Shown here piece after piece: positions 10,525 through 23,300 of a stretch of DNA of 34,194 nucleotides. The position numbers were made by a program, and so were the translations under genes. This stretch comes from Candolleomyces eurysporus (taxonomy: Eukaryota; Basidiomycota; Agaricomycetes; Agaricales; Psathyrellaceae). The stretch covers positions 1 through 34,194 of the forward strand of contig JANBPK010001549.1 of NCBI GenBank assembly GCA_027579435.1, given 5' to 3'. The notes under the pieces were generated by a model. The model was not told the origin of the DNA. It was given only the letters and a program-made list of their open reading frames with translations, and did no database searches. The first letter of the stretch is position 1. Each line of letters opens with the position of its first letter.

Positions 10525-12724
10525 ATGGATTCCTCGACATCAGATTGTTTCGCGAGAGATGAAGAACCCGACCTTGTTAACTCAGATTTGGATGAATCCC
10601 AACTGCGTGACCTGTACGAAACCGCTGAAATACGAAGGTTTCTTCACATATTCTCGACAGTACGTGACTGTAATTGGAACTTCTGGATATTCAATTTACT
10701 TTGCTCCACAGTTCGTTAGTGAAGTAAAGACGTCAGACCACGATAGTCCTCCTACAGCCTTGCAGCCACTGAAGGGGCAGTCGACCCCGTCTGGTAGCAT
10801 TGCGGACTCGAACCCTCTTGAAACCGAGGGGAAAGAGATTACCTCGGGCATCTCTCATACGTACAATGGTGGCGAAGAGTCTATTTCTGCGTACATAGCC
10901 GAAGTAAGGCTTCCGCTAATGTATCGACCGACAGACCTAACGCCAGATCCCTAGCACCATGCTTCGCCACTTCTGCCGGCACAGCGACGAGAAGTTGCAC
11001 CATTCACCCTTACTCGCATGCGTCTGACATTGAGTCGGCTGTATATCATCGCTCAGATTTATTGGCCTCATATTCGGAAAGTTTGGGATCTTGCTCAATG
11101 GACGAGTTTTGGCACCAGCTTCGTGTGTTGCACGGTGAGCGAGATTGGTGAACATATTCTCAGCCGCTCACCCTACATATGTACGTAGGCCTATTGGATC
11201 TTGTGGTGGTACAATTTTCTTCTACCTTCCTTCATTTTGCTGCTGCTGGCGCGACTACTTGGTCGCGGTATCTTTCCATATCCAAGCGTCGAAGACCTGC
11301 GCGAATACCACCGCAGACTTGGTCAGGCAGAGGAGTTCAGCGACCAGTTCTCTGACAGGCTTTCGCCAACATCCACAATTGGATTCAAAGAGCTTTTCCG
11401 TTTGTATCGACTTGCCCATCCTGACTCAAATTGGAACCGGAAGCACAAGCGTCCAAAGAAGAGGAATTCGCCATCCACTGAATCAATTAACTTCAGTGCA
11501 GACGATGACAATGAAGGGAAGGCGGAAAAGGGCTCACCACCTGACGATGCGACGGTTCTGGATGATCCCGAAGAGACAAAAGCTGCTCTTGAGCTACGAC
11601 GGTGGCTGTTGCACTTCTGGACAGAAGTAGCTGACCTCAACGAGCGGCTCCGCAAGTAGGCCTGCTTTCGCCCCATAATTTTCGTCTCAGTCTGACACAG
11701 CTCATCAGCATTTACATTTGGCGAAGACCAATCGCCTCCAGGAGGTACACCATTGTAAGTTCTCAACCGCATGGTACAACCACCTCTCCATTCATTCTTT
11801 GGCTTAGGCCACAGCGTTTCTTTTCTTGGTGACAGCTACCGTACCGACCAAGTACTTGGCTAAAGGTTTTTGGCTTGCTATTGGAGCCGTGTTCTGGCAC
11901 GTTACCCCCATAGTATGTGCATTGTCGCCGGAAGATAGGTCACGGTAAGTATGAACGACATACTTACTCGGGATTCAAGCTGAGCCTAGTCCCCCGCCTT
12001 TTACTCAGGATTCCTCCGCTGTTTGCAGATGTACCAACCGATGCGGAACACGCAATGGATCTCATATCTTCCCGGATAGCCAAAGGCGAAGACATACAGG
12101 CTCTCAGAGAAAAACACATCAAAGGGGCAAACTCGCCAAAGTCAGAAACGGCGTGGAAACCGCCGAAAGGGTCGCATAGCAAGCTGAAAGCCATCGGGAA
12201 ACTGATCAGCGAAGAAGGATCCAGGACTGCTAAAGAAGCTGTCAGTTTTTCTTCCTCCTCCCAACGTCCTTGTGATCCCATCATGTCTATTGCAGATGAA
12301 CTCAGCACCGCTCACTGTCGCCTCCCATCCACTTTTCTCTGGCGCCATGGCAATATTGCAGCCCGAAGCGAATACTGAACTGCATAGTCAGTGCACCGTC
12401 TTCTTCAGATCAATTTGTTTCGCTGACGGTTTCCCCGATTTTACAGCCTATGCAGGGCAGCATCGGTCATCTCCTGGACTGATCACGCTCACTATGAAGC
12501 GTCTTATCTTTACCCCATTCCTTTCGTCGCAATCGAAGGTTGAGATCGACGTAGAAAGGATAACAGGTGTCAAGAAGAATGGTGTGCTCAAGGGTCTTCA
12601 TGTTTCTCACAAGGATCCAAGCACAAACTCTGTGGTCGAGGAGAAATTCCTATGGATATCTGGAAGGGACGAGCTTTTCGCTCGTCTACTTGCTATGGGT
12701 AAAAAGAAATGGATGAATATATAG
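10525..12724 (+). CDS. GRAM-domain membrane protein
   Basis: Exons are 10525-10659, 10712-10903, 10955-11134, 11189-11655, 11691-11754, 11808-11944, 12009-12240, 12296-12386 and 12447-12724, giving 591 residues. The N-terminal part is soluble, with an acidic stretch and an LRDLYETAEIRRFLHIFS helix. Strongly hydrophobic segments lie at about 170-195 (WILWWYNFLLPSFILLLLA) and 347-382, with a charged region between them. The last 90 residues form a GRAM-like fold (SSPGLITLTMKRLIFTPFL, then VERITGVKKNGVLKGL). GRAM domains usually bind phosphoinositides or other lipids. The layout suggests an ER or organelle membrane protein, possibly at contact sites or in lipid traffic, but substrate and partners cannot be read from sequence. 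It resembles fungal proteins of unknown function (DUF3292-like); that comparison is from memory. Confidence 0.8.
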
Positions 12725-12933
12725 ATGTGTTATCTTCAGTCTGACAGGCGGTGGTCGATCATCGACGTAGGCTTCTCGGTCATGGCAGGTGGACAGGACT
12801 TCTATTTCATACCTAAATCAGCTCTTGTATCTATTTGCGCTAATTATTCGCTCTTGCTCGTCCACNTTTTTCAGTTTACCTCTGTTCCTATTCTTTGCTT
12901 TCTTCATTCGAGATCGACCTTGCGTTCATCTAT

Positions 12934-15900
12934 ATGTTTTTTACTCAAGAGCTCCTTGCCCGTCGAGATAGCGGGTTTGGGCTGCTCTGGTGAGTTATAT
13001 CTTCTTTGCACGCCCCTCTTCTCATGTTTCTACGCTAGGCTGGCCGCCACCCTTGGGTCGAAATCGTCCTTCAAAAAGCTTCCTCGAAGATCGGTTCTGA
13101 CGGCCGATATTGGGAAGCTATGCGACCTCATATCAGAACCGGTGGAACCCCTTGCTTTGAGATTGTCTAGTAATCTCATGTTCGGTGTGGTTCGGTGGGC
13201 ACTTGTATGCGCCAACGTAACTGGTATCTGGTGTCTGACTATCTGCACAGGGTCTACAAAGGTATAGCGCACACCATTCGTATAATCACACGCGTTCAGA
13301 GAGCATACATGCGCACCCCTTCTAGTGAAGCAAGAAATTTTGTTGACGGATGCAACAAACTGCGTCACAGCTTTGAAAAAGGTCGTCCACGAGATGAACA
13401 CGAAAGCACTGGCTGCGCAATTGGAAATGGCTCAAACCGCATTGAGGTCTACCATCTACTAAACAGCGACTTTCGTTATGACTCCTACTAATTCTCAATC
13501 ATTAAAGGCCCTCCGCTGTGACAATCGAACCTGACTCTCGTACTGCTCATGTCGTCGACTATGATGCTTTCGTTGTGGTAAGAAGCCTTCTTGATTCCTC
13601 TTCCTATCGCTTCTCATATCTGGTCAGGATTGGGACGAGTACCTGAACATCGTGGATGGTATGTCATTTTCCTTTTATGGGCGACCTGACATCGTAAGAA
13701 GTGCGTTGCCAGACACACATGCACCTAAACGAAAAGGGGGCGAAGAAAATGACGACGACGATTTCGATCCCACGCAAGCTACCAAGAAGAAACAAAAGGC
13801 GAAGCAGCCCAAACCAAGCCAGGCTATCGAAGCGGCTAGGAATGACCCACATACGCTGACAGAGCATCATGAACACGTCTTGTCCGCGACTTTTGACCTT
13901 TCTTTTGCAGGCGACGGCTCGAATCATGCGCAGGGAAATAATCTCTCTTCGTCTCATCCAGAAGCACCGCTCGACCTCGGCTTTGACGATAATCCTTTCG
14001 CCCTCTCGGATGGGCTGGATCTCGGTGGTGATGGCTTCATGCTTGGAGACGAACTCGCCCGAGAGCTTGGGTGGGGTTCTCCTGCTAAAAGCGCTGGAAG
14101 GTTCGGGCCTGTCTCTCTCCTCTCGATACGGAAGATTAACTTGTGGCTGCGTATACAGGCCAAACGACGAGCCAGTCCAGATGGACATGGACTTTGGTGG
14201 AGGCGTCCTCGGCGACGATATGGGCTTCAACTTCGAGTTCAATACGGGGGGTGACATTCCTGATCCAGCCCCGTCTCCAGGTCGCCGGCGTATTCTCCAA
14301 ACACCTCGCAGTAAAACCAAAAATGCAAATAAGGGTAGGTTTCACTAAGACTTAGGATGCTTTCCTCAGTTTAGAGCATCTTTCTTTGTTTCAGAAAACG
14401 TCTATCCGCGAGGCACGCCGGGCTCTCGCCAAGCCTCCGTCTTGTCCAAGCGGGGACCTAGCCCTGCCAATTCTTTTGGCAGGTTGTTCTTGTCGCAAGA
14501 CCAGAGCTTTCGAGGGACTCCACTACAGGATGTGACACGAGGACAAGAGAATGGGAAGATCGGCGACCTCAAGAACGGGAAGAAACGAGCACGACTGCTA
14601 CTAGATGCACGAACGGAACTGACAGACGATGAGCTGAAGGTCAGTAAACCCCACCCGATTTCCACGCTACCACTCGACTCGACTCGACTCATATCTATCT
14701 ATTCGCGTCGCTGGTAACTGGTTAGATTGCACGAGCGCAATATCTGGAATTCCAAAACGAACTGAAGCGAGATATGATGAAGAAACAATCCGAGCGGGAT
14801 GGGGCGAAGTTGATCGAAGATTTGATGTGGGGTGTTCCTCAACAAAGTGCGTATTGCCGGTGAAATTTATTAACAACATTCAGCTGAATGTCTTATAGTT
14901 CGAGAGCCCTCTTTGATCGACTTCTGGCAAACGAACTTCAAGGTACAGGTTGAAGCGCGGTCTGGATTGTTGGTTATTCATCATGAAGACGAGCGCCCCG
15001 TCAAGCGGAGGAAGCGGCTGAGCCCAATCATTGAGGACGATGGTCCCGTAGAGCCTGAGCCACAAGGCGAATTTGGGGGTGGCTTTGAGCCTGACATGGG
15101 TATGATGATGGACTTTGAAGATGGTACTACGTTCCTGAGCGCCATACGCCTTAGCTGACCATCCGTTTCACCAGCTCGAGGCGGGGCATTTTTCAACGAC
15201 AATTTAGGACAGGACAANTTTTCACCGTGGATCTTCTGAGGTGGGCTTTGGTGTGAAGGTCATCGGAGCGCCGTTAATGTTCACGTGTTTCATAGGAACC
15301 TGGCCAAGGCCGTCGGGTCTCTCGCCCAAGCTCTGTGTTCGGCGGTAGCAACATTGGCTTGGACTTGGTCCCGGACAAGGGCTCCAACCTCGGATCACAA
15401 AAGAGCTCGCTCTTTCCATGGGACAACGCAGGCGGCCCGAGTTCTTCGAGCGCCAATGCGCCATTCGGTGTCGACGATAACATCCCTATTGATCATGTCG
15501 AAGTTCGTCTGAGGGGAAGCTCTAGGAGTCGCAGGAGCTCTGTTGCTCCGAGCCAGTCGGGCGTAGGCTTCTCGCCAATCGTTCAAGGTACTCCGGCGCT
15601 AATCAATGCCGACTATGAATTCAACGGTGAGTGAGATCTGACTCATAGGAGCCTGCCAAGAGGACTAAGGCTCCCCTTAGTTGAGGAGCGGGCGGGCCCA
15701 GAAGAGACCCAAGAAGAGACCCAGAAGACTGAAGTGCATTTGGCTACCTTGGAACGCAATTCGTTCAACTTCTTAGAGTGAGTTAGGAGTTGCGCGAGAC
15801 CAAACTGTTTTAGTCACCATCGTTCTACCCAGATATGCCAAGATGCAATTTCGATCCTTGCCGGACGGAGGGAGGCTGAAATTTGAGATGGTAGTGCCCC

Positions 15901-16085
15901 AAGCGACTAGCACCCGTCATGTGGCAGCAGCAGCATTCTACCACTGTTTAGGTATGTGGTTCATTAATTAACTACTGCTGTAGGACGAGATTCATTGGGC
16001 TTGACTAGTGTTGGCCACGAAAGACCTCATTCGACTGGAACAGCCAAAGCCTTACGACACCGTGGTCATTGATATTTTCAACTAA
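12934..16085 (+). CDS. REC8: meiotic cohesin kleisin subunit Rec8
   Basis: Kleisin that closes the Smc1-Smc3 ring and holds sister chromatids together in meiosis. There are 15 exons: 12934-12989, 13039-13194, 13251-13261, 13326-13446, 13508-13577, 13628-14100, 14159-14334, 14395-14639, 14726-14846, 14899-15123, 15175-15240, 15296-15626, 15681-15777, 15833-15951 and 16009-16085, giving 780 residues once the N at 15218 is dropped as a spurious base. The N-terminal domain reads MFFTQELLARRD, LLWLAATLGSK, EPLALRLSSNLMFGVVRVYK. The W-LAATLGSK and PLALRLSSNLM pattern is that of Rec8, not mitotic Rad21, which has VWLAAHW at this point. The C-terminal winged helix (ATSTRHVAAAAFYHCLVLATKDLI) binds Smc1. 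The middle is acidic and disordered, with Arg- and Ser-rich patches that could hold separase sites. Exon 3 is only 11 nt. Confidence 0.93.
14673..14691. repeat. ACTCG pentanucleotide repeat in a REC8 intron
   Basis: Nearly four tandem copies of ACTCG lie in REC8 intron 8, followed by a short TATC-type repeat. A simple microsatellite with no evident role. Confidence 0.7.
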
Positions 16086-16579
16086 TCGTGACTGAGAAGA
16101 GAGAAAGGCTCTTGCTATCTTCAATAGAGATGAGAAGCTATGTACATAGAATAATGTGATGAACGTCCGTCTATTGGCTGGTGATCCCAAGGGTCGCCTC
16201 GCGGCCGCTCGTCCGAACAACATCCTACTCCTCCGTGGTCCACGGCAGCACCAGTGGGTGGCCCCCGGTGTGGGTGACCATGAGCCAGAACGAGGAAAAA
16301 AGGGACAAAAAAAAGCCGGCATCCGAGAGATATTTGACCTGTAGTCTGGCGCCACTTAGAATTTCGTTACCCATAACCGGACCTGCTGTTATCCACTAAC
16401 CTCCATTATAAACCAGGTTTGTTCAACTTCCGCAGATCAAGCTGTCTCCTTCACTCCTCTTCGCTAGATTACCCCGTCTCGCCGCTCCTCTCGTCCAGAG
16501 ATCCTATTTGTCACAGACAAGCAGAAGAGTTGGGATCAGAAAGTATAACCCGGTCACGAATTACAGACCAGCTGCTACA
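16086..16579. promoter_or_regulatory. REC8 3' region and IDI1 promoter/leader
   Basis: Spacer between two rightward genes. A TATAAA lies at 16407-16412, about 170 bp before the IDI1 ATG. From 16412 to 16579 the frame of IDI1 stays open but has no ATG; its translation looks like a mitochondrial presequence (see the IDI1 entry). A CACTAAC branch-point-like motif near 16394 and a CCGCAG acceptor-like site near 16434 could belong to a leader intron. Confidence 0.45.
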
Positions 16580-17520
<941 letters not shown>

Positions 17521-17796
17521 TAGAAAGGAGGAGTCGTAATATTCGTCGTGAATTCGTTATAGCAGGGGAAGGGGGTCTCCAGGCGGATATAAATACAAAT
17601 CTACTACTAATGCGCTGCTGACCCGAGCATTTGAATATAAAGTACAGAACTTCTTTTCGCACTAGAGGTACACACCGATTTCGAGAACGGGAGGCTCAGA
17701 CAGCAGAGTTATGGATAATGTAAACAAAGCGACAAACGTAAAAACAATCCGGTCAGTGTCCGTAATATGAACGAGGGAAAGACGAGTGAGAACAGA

Positions 17797-19227
17797 TTAG
17801 CCAGGCAGTCTCCCTTTGAAAACCATGATCTCTTGCGATGATGAACGGAGACCCAAGGATTGCCGTTTAGGAAGTGGAATTGACGCGTCGAGATCGAAAC
17901 CAAGCTGATTCAAGATCTTAAGAATATGAGCTAGGAAAAGTGAATAATCAACTTCGGGACCTAGGAAAGGACATCATCATCAGCTTTTGACGAGCAGAGG
18001 CACCAGGACAGAGGTGTACATACCTGAATTGCTAATTTTACGTTTGACTTCTATAACCCTAAGATTACTTTGTTCAACATGATCAGTTGTGATTTTCCGA
18101 GGTAGAGCGGCCTTTAGCTGAGCGCCCAGTGAGAGATCGATATGACTTGGTGGGTTTACGAGTGTAAACCGCCGGCCATTGGAGGAAAAGTAGCCCAAGA
18201 AGAAATGGCTTTCAGGATCTGGCGATTCGACACAAAACACCAAGCGTGGGCTCTGATGACCAGTGTTAATGCTGGTCTGGAAAACATATCCCTAGATGAT
18301 AGACGCTTGGTCATAAGCCGCAGAGGATGGAGATCAGTTGCAAGAAGACCCACCCTACGAGCACACAGTGTAAAAAGCTTCACGATGAGATCAAGAGCCC
18401 TGTCAAAAGCAAATTTTAGATGGGTCGGAGTCTCTTTGTGGAGAATTGGGGTCAAGGGTCCAGGGATAAGGAAACGTACATGAGGTGTTGGGGCCCTGAC
18501 ATATCCCAAGGCTGACTCCGGAATTTTACGATACATTCGTGCGCGCCAACAGGCTGGGATTCAACGCCTTCCTCCCATACAGGCCAGATCTTTTCCCGGA
18601 GCTCCTTCAACGCGAGTTCCGTGATGTTTTCCAGACGAAGTTCATTATATCCAGTGAATGAAATGAACATGTGCACTGTGGAATGATCACAGTTCAAGAA
18701 TAATTCTCGAAAAGCGCAAAAGGGGATGAAAACATACCGGGCTGGAACTGCGGATCTCCACCACTGTGGTCTTGCGAGTAGCCTGCGTTCGAATATGTCC
18801 GCCGCCGTTCCTGACTAGGATGGTTCATCGAGTTTGTGCGCTGGCGAGTGATTGGATACCCCGACGGCGCAGTATTAATAGCATAAGGGTTGGGCTGGGG
18901 GAATTCGAGAGCATTGACCATGGGTGTGGCGCCACTGAATGGCTTCTTCATAGCGGACTTTAATGGCTGGGGAGCGGGTATGTTACCACCCACTGGAGCG
19001 GATGCCCGCTTGCTCTTCTTCCTAGACTGTACGGGCTGGGCATTGAAGTCTTGGGCATATGCCTCTGGATCGTAGCCGACGGGGACAGGACCTGGAGGTA
19101 GCTGTTGGGAAGGATGAGCCGGGTAGAATGGGGTGTATCCCTGAGGCGCCATCATGGGTGGGCCGTGAGGGGGATACATGGGCTGGCCATGGGGAGGGTA
19201 GTAGCCATAGGGCGGATACTGGCTCAT
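17797..19227 (-). CDS. conserved fungal protein of unknown function with Pro/Tyr-rich N-terminus
   Basis: Exons are 19227-18738, 18675-18480, 18399-18354, 18291-18024 and 17960-17797, giving 387 residues in a closed frame. Residues 1-60 are a low-complexity Tyr-Pro-His-Gly stretch (YPPYGYYPPHGQPMYPPHGP); to about 165 the chain is basic and disordered with KKSKRASAP and SAMKK. The remaining 220 residues form a folded domain: VHMFISFTGYNELRL, a helix ending REKIWPVWEEGV, then GYVFQTSINTG, SPRLVFCVESPDPESHFFLGYFS, RRFTLVNPPSHI and a C-terminal FLAHILKILNQLGFDLD with QEIMVFKGRLPG. From memory this domain recurs in agaric genomes, often in several copies, without a named function. A prion-like N-terminus before a compact domain suggests an RNA- or condensate-related role, but that is only a guess. 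Confidence 0.8.
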
Positions 19228-19570
19228 GTTCTTGGGAGATGAAGGTCGGAAGGAAAGGGCAAGAGTCATCACCAAAACGTGCAGAGATNAAAAACCATCC
19301 ACTATTTCCTTTTCGAGAGCGCTTCGCCGACCGTGGACTGGAGCGCAAACTTTTGGGTAGCCATCCAGGGCTTCCTGGGGCCAAACGACACGAATATCGC
19401 AGACATAGGAACTCGATATTGCCATGGTTCTGGGATTTTTGGGATGAGGAGGAAGGAAAACGTTCATTGGCAGAGTCCATAACACGTAAACTGGACCAAA
19501 TTTGGGGCACACGTGAGTGACGGGGTCAACTTATTACTCTGTTCTCTCTCTTTCTCTACCTCAACCAACC
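19228..19570. promoter_or_regulatory. divergent promoter of the unknown gene and MPC1
   Basis: The spacer of 343 bp contains a CACGTGA E-box at 19510-19516, about 55 bp before the MPC1 ATG, and an N at 19289 beside five A. A pyrimidine-rich stretch (CTCTCTCTTTCTCTACC) just before the MPC1 start is typical of fungal transcription start regions. An upstream extension of the leftward gene is open only if the N is counted as a real base, so I treat that part as untranslated. Confidence 0.5.
19510..19516 (-). promoter_or_regulatory. TCACGTG E-box upstream of MPC1
   Basis: Reads CTCACGTG on the minus strand, so it lacks the purine preferred at the first position. It lies about 55 bp before the MPC1 start codon. 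Confidence 0.35.
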
Positions 19571-20207
19571 ATGTCCTCGACATTCTTTACCTGGTTGCGC
19601 TCACCAGCTGCGCGAGAGTACTTCTTCAGTGCGTATTCCCCCTTTTTTCCTCGTCTCCATAGCCCTCTGACGTGCTTCTAGGCACCCATTTCTGGGGACC
19701 AGTGAGTCCAACAAGCGGAGTCAGAGGGCGCTTCGGCCGACAACTTTTCTAGGTTGCAAACTGGGGTCTGCCTCTGGCTGCACTCGCGGACCTTGCAAAG
19801 GATGAAGAGGTCATTTCTGGGACCATGACCACTGCACTCGCGTGCTACTCGTACGTCCCCAACTCTCCCCCAATTCTTGTCCTTGCGCCTCTGACGTCTT
19901 GTCTCCCCAAAGTATGGTCTTTATGCGATTCGGTGCGTGTCTCTCTCACAAATGTATTTCACATATTGTCAATTGACGATGACCATTCCGTATAGCTTGG
20001 AGAGTCCAGCCTCGGAACTACCTCTTGTTCGCGTGCCATGCTACCAACGCTACTGCCCAGTCGATACAGGAAGCTCGTTTCATCAACTATTGGCATATGG
20101 GTGGACGGGAGAAGAAGCTGGAGGACGAAGCCAAAGCCAACTTGCAGGAGGGCGCGGTGACGCAGGCCGTTAAGGCAGCCATTGAAGCCAAAAAGTCCGA
20201 TGCATGA
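19571..20207 (+). CDS. MPC1: mitochondrial pyruvate carrier subunit 1
   Basis: Inner-membrane subunit that, with MPC2 or MPC3, imports pyruvate into the matrix. Exons are 19571-19628, 19682-19701, 19753-19850, 19913-19932 and 19996-20207, giving 135 residues; two exons are only 20 nt. Family landmarks appear in order: the N-terminal amphipathic helix with [68 protein letters not shown]. Two to three hydrophobic helices fit the known fold. The C-terminal tail is charged and Ala/Lys-rich. The stop codon is 104 bp from that of the convergent LIG1 gene. Confidence 0.95.
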
Positions 20208-20311
20208 CGCACATTAGATTACCATCATACGGCTAAGTCCCCAAGCCTACATATATAAATATATATTCCCTGCCACAGATACCAAAGAACCACCGTATAA
20301 TCGATCTACCT

Positions 20312-23300
20312 CTACCAGAATCCATCGTCGTCGCCGCCCTTCTTTTTCGAGCTACCCTGCGCCAGAGATTGTCTCTGGTACATTTCCGCGATTTGTTCAG
20401 GGCCCGTCGCATCATCCGCATCCTTGTCGTCGCGCACTCGGATGAACCGGGGGAAGCGTAGCGAGATACCTCGGTCTTCAACCTGGGATTGGTTTCACCA
20501 TGAGTAACGGTCCAATTAGAAGCGATCAAATACGCACCAGTCCTTGGGCAGCGGTATAGATGGGACTCAAACTAAGGTCGGCGGTCAGGACTTCCCAAAC
20601 AATCTTGGGCTCAAGCCAAACGTCCGGTTTTGCCCCTCCCACTTTGAGGTTCCCCCGAACCTGGGGTATTTCCAGTGGTTTGAGTGTGTCATAGCACTCT
20701 TGTAAGAACTCGTCGCTGAACCCGGTACCGATTTTGCAAATGGTTTGGTATTCTTCTGCGTCGGGGTCGTAGCATGCGAGCAGGAAAGCACCGTATACGT
20801 TTGTCCGCTTTCCTTTTCCGTGGTAAGCGCCAACAACGATCAGGTCGAGAGAGTCTCCGACGCCAGCCAAATAATCTTTCTTGAGCTGGAAGACCCGTCA
20901 ACAAGACTGTTAAATTGAATAATAGTGCTCCTCGTACCTTGAGCCAGTTGACACTGCGGCGACTGGGCTCGTAGAAGCTGGCGGAGGAGTCCAGCATTTT
21001 CACCATGAGACCTTCACAACCATCCTTCACACTGGTCTCGAGGAAAGTTTGGATTTCTTCGACGCTTTCACTGTCGGATGATTTGGCAAAGTCGAATTCT
21101 CCAGGAACAATATTGAAATGCTCGCGTAGCAACTCGCGACGTTCTTGCAACGTCTTCTGAATCAAAGGCTAAATAGTACAGAAGTGTTAAATTATGATGT
21201 CATTGGCGTGATTGGGACGCGACTTTACCTCTCCATTCAGGTACAAAATGTCGAATGCGAAGAGACAAACGCGAACTTGGATGTCTTCCACCTTGACGTC
21301 TTTCCGTTTCCGTTTGCTCAATTCTTGGAAAGGTAGAAGCTGCTTTGTTGTACGGTCGACCGCAACCGCTTCAGCATCAATCACAAAGGACTTTGTGCTT
21401 TCTTTGATACACTATCTCAACTGTTAAAACGAATCAACTTGCATAGGACCAACAAACTCACCTTGGGAAGTTGTTCCACAAGATCAGGATACTTCTTCGA
21501 CATATCCTCAGAATTACGACTGAAAACACCAACAGTGCCATCATCAAGTTTGTGGACTTGAGCTCGTTCACCATCGTACTTGTATTCGCAAGTAAATCGT
21601 TTGCCTTCAAAGCGATCGAGCACTTCGCCAATCGCTTTTGTGGGCTTGGCTAACATGGGCTTCAACGGTACTCCGGGAGTCAGTTTGCACTTCTCTCGGA
21701 CACCGTCAATTCCATGCTCCATAAGCGCTGGAATAACCAGGTCATAAGTTGGTAGTTCACTGTAACAAGCCGGGTCAGACGCCTGGCAATAGGGAGAGCT
21801 GGGTATGCGGACCTGTAAACGGCCTTCATTATCTCGGTTCCTTGCTCAAGGCGGCTTGTAAGCTTCTCTGGACTCCATTTCTTGCCACCTGGGTTGAACA
21901 TTTGAGCGAGCCTCCGAGGAATCGCGAAAAGCACATACCTTTCTCCGCCAAAACTGCGGCCTGTGCGAGGGCAACAAGAACGGATCTCTCAGCGTTACCT
22001 ATGCGCAACTTGCCTTCGAGACTGCGGACAATGTATTTGGCTTCCACATCCTGACAAGCGGCAAGAAGTTTGGTTATAATGGATACTTTCTTCGATTGCG
22101 ACTAGAGAAGCCATTAGTATGTGACGAAAATGGAGGTCCTGGTTTGAACGTACAGCGTTTCCTGCCGTCAGTGCAATTTCCTTCAGGTTGGAGAAGACGA
22201 ATGGCAATGTCAGAGGTTTCGGCTTGAACAACGTCTTTTGACTGTTCTTGGAGTTCTACACAAGAGTCAAAATAGTTAGTTTCATTCGACGGAGAAGCTC
22301 TTGAAGCCATACCATAGCGACTAAACCAAGGTCTCCTTCCCTCTTTAAATCTGCTTTAATGACGTCCAAACGACGGCCCGTAGATTCGCCAATGGCTTTG
22401 ATGAGAAGACTCTCGCCTATGCCTAATTCTATCCCAATGTAGTCTGGACTCAGCTAGAAATATTCGCTTAGTTAGGAACTCCGGAGGAAACGAGAATTAC
22501 TTACCCTGTTGATACAAAGGTAGACCGCTTGCAACAACGACGTGTGATCCTTTTCACCACTTCGTTCGATGACGAGTAAGAGGAACGCCGTTAGGATGGC
22601 ATTCTTCTCAAGACGCTTCGTTGTGGCCTCAATCATGGAGAAGGCCTTCGCAAGCGCAGCGTAGGGCACTCTACCCAAGGAATTGTGAGCAAGAATGTGA
22701 ATCGAGACAAAAAGGAGACATACGGTTGCCCTTTCTTCCATCCACCTTTAATATCGACTTCCTCCTTCCGCTGCAGAGCTGCTTGGGCGCTATCGGGTCT
22801 CGGTGAGCAACTTCAGACTACTCTTGGTTTTGAAGTGCCTACATCTTGGAGTCTGCTTTCACTTCTGCAGTTCCGTCTTCTTCCACATCTTCCAGCATGC
22901 CTTCGACCTCTTCCTCTCCATCAGAGTCATTAGCCACTGCTTCTTCCGCAACATCCTCGTCCTCTTCCTCAACCACGGGCGCCTTTCGTTTCAATCTTCC
23001 ACCCTTGGACTTGTTGGTCGGCTCTACAGACGAAGATGCTTTTGCTTTTGCTTTAGCGGATTTTGAAGGCGGAGGAGGAGAGCGTGGAGGAGATGGAGAT
23101 GGAGAGGCGGTTGATTGTCTCGAGGAGGCGGGTGTGGATTGCGGTGCTGAGACCTAATGAGCGTCAAGTATGAAGAAGTACTGAAGTAGACACTCACGTT
23201 TCTCGCTCGGGTCTTCCTCATCCGACGATTCCACTATCCTTCTTTTCTTCAGTTTGGGAGAACCTAGAGGACATGTGAGACGGACGCGTCGCGACGCGCT

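Noticed and set aside
13659..13698. Possible 40-nt intron in REC8 (GTATGTC to CGTAAG)
   Set aside because: It is shorter than any other intron here and removing it breaks the frame; reading through keeps the frame open.
19228..19512. N-terminal extension of the Pro/Tyr-rich protein
   Set aside because: The frame passes through the N at 19289, which by analogy with PRS and REC8 is a spurious base, so the extension is out of frame.
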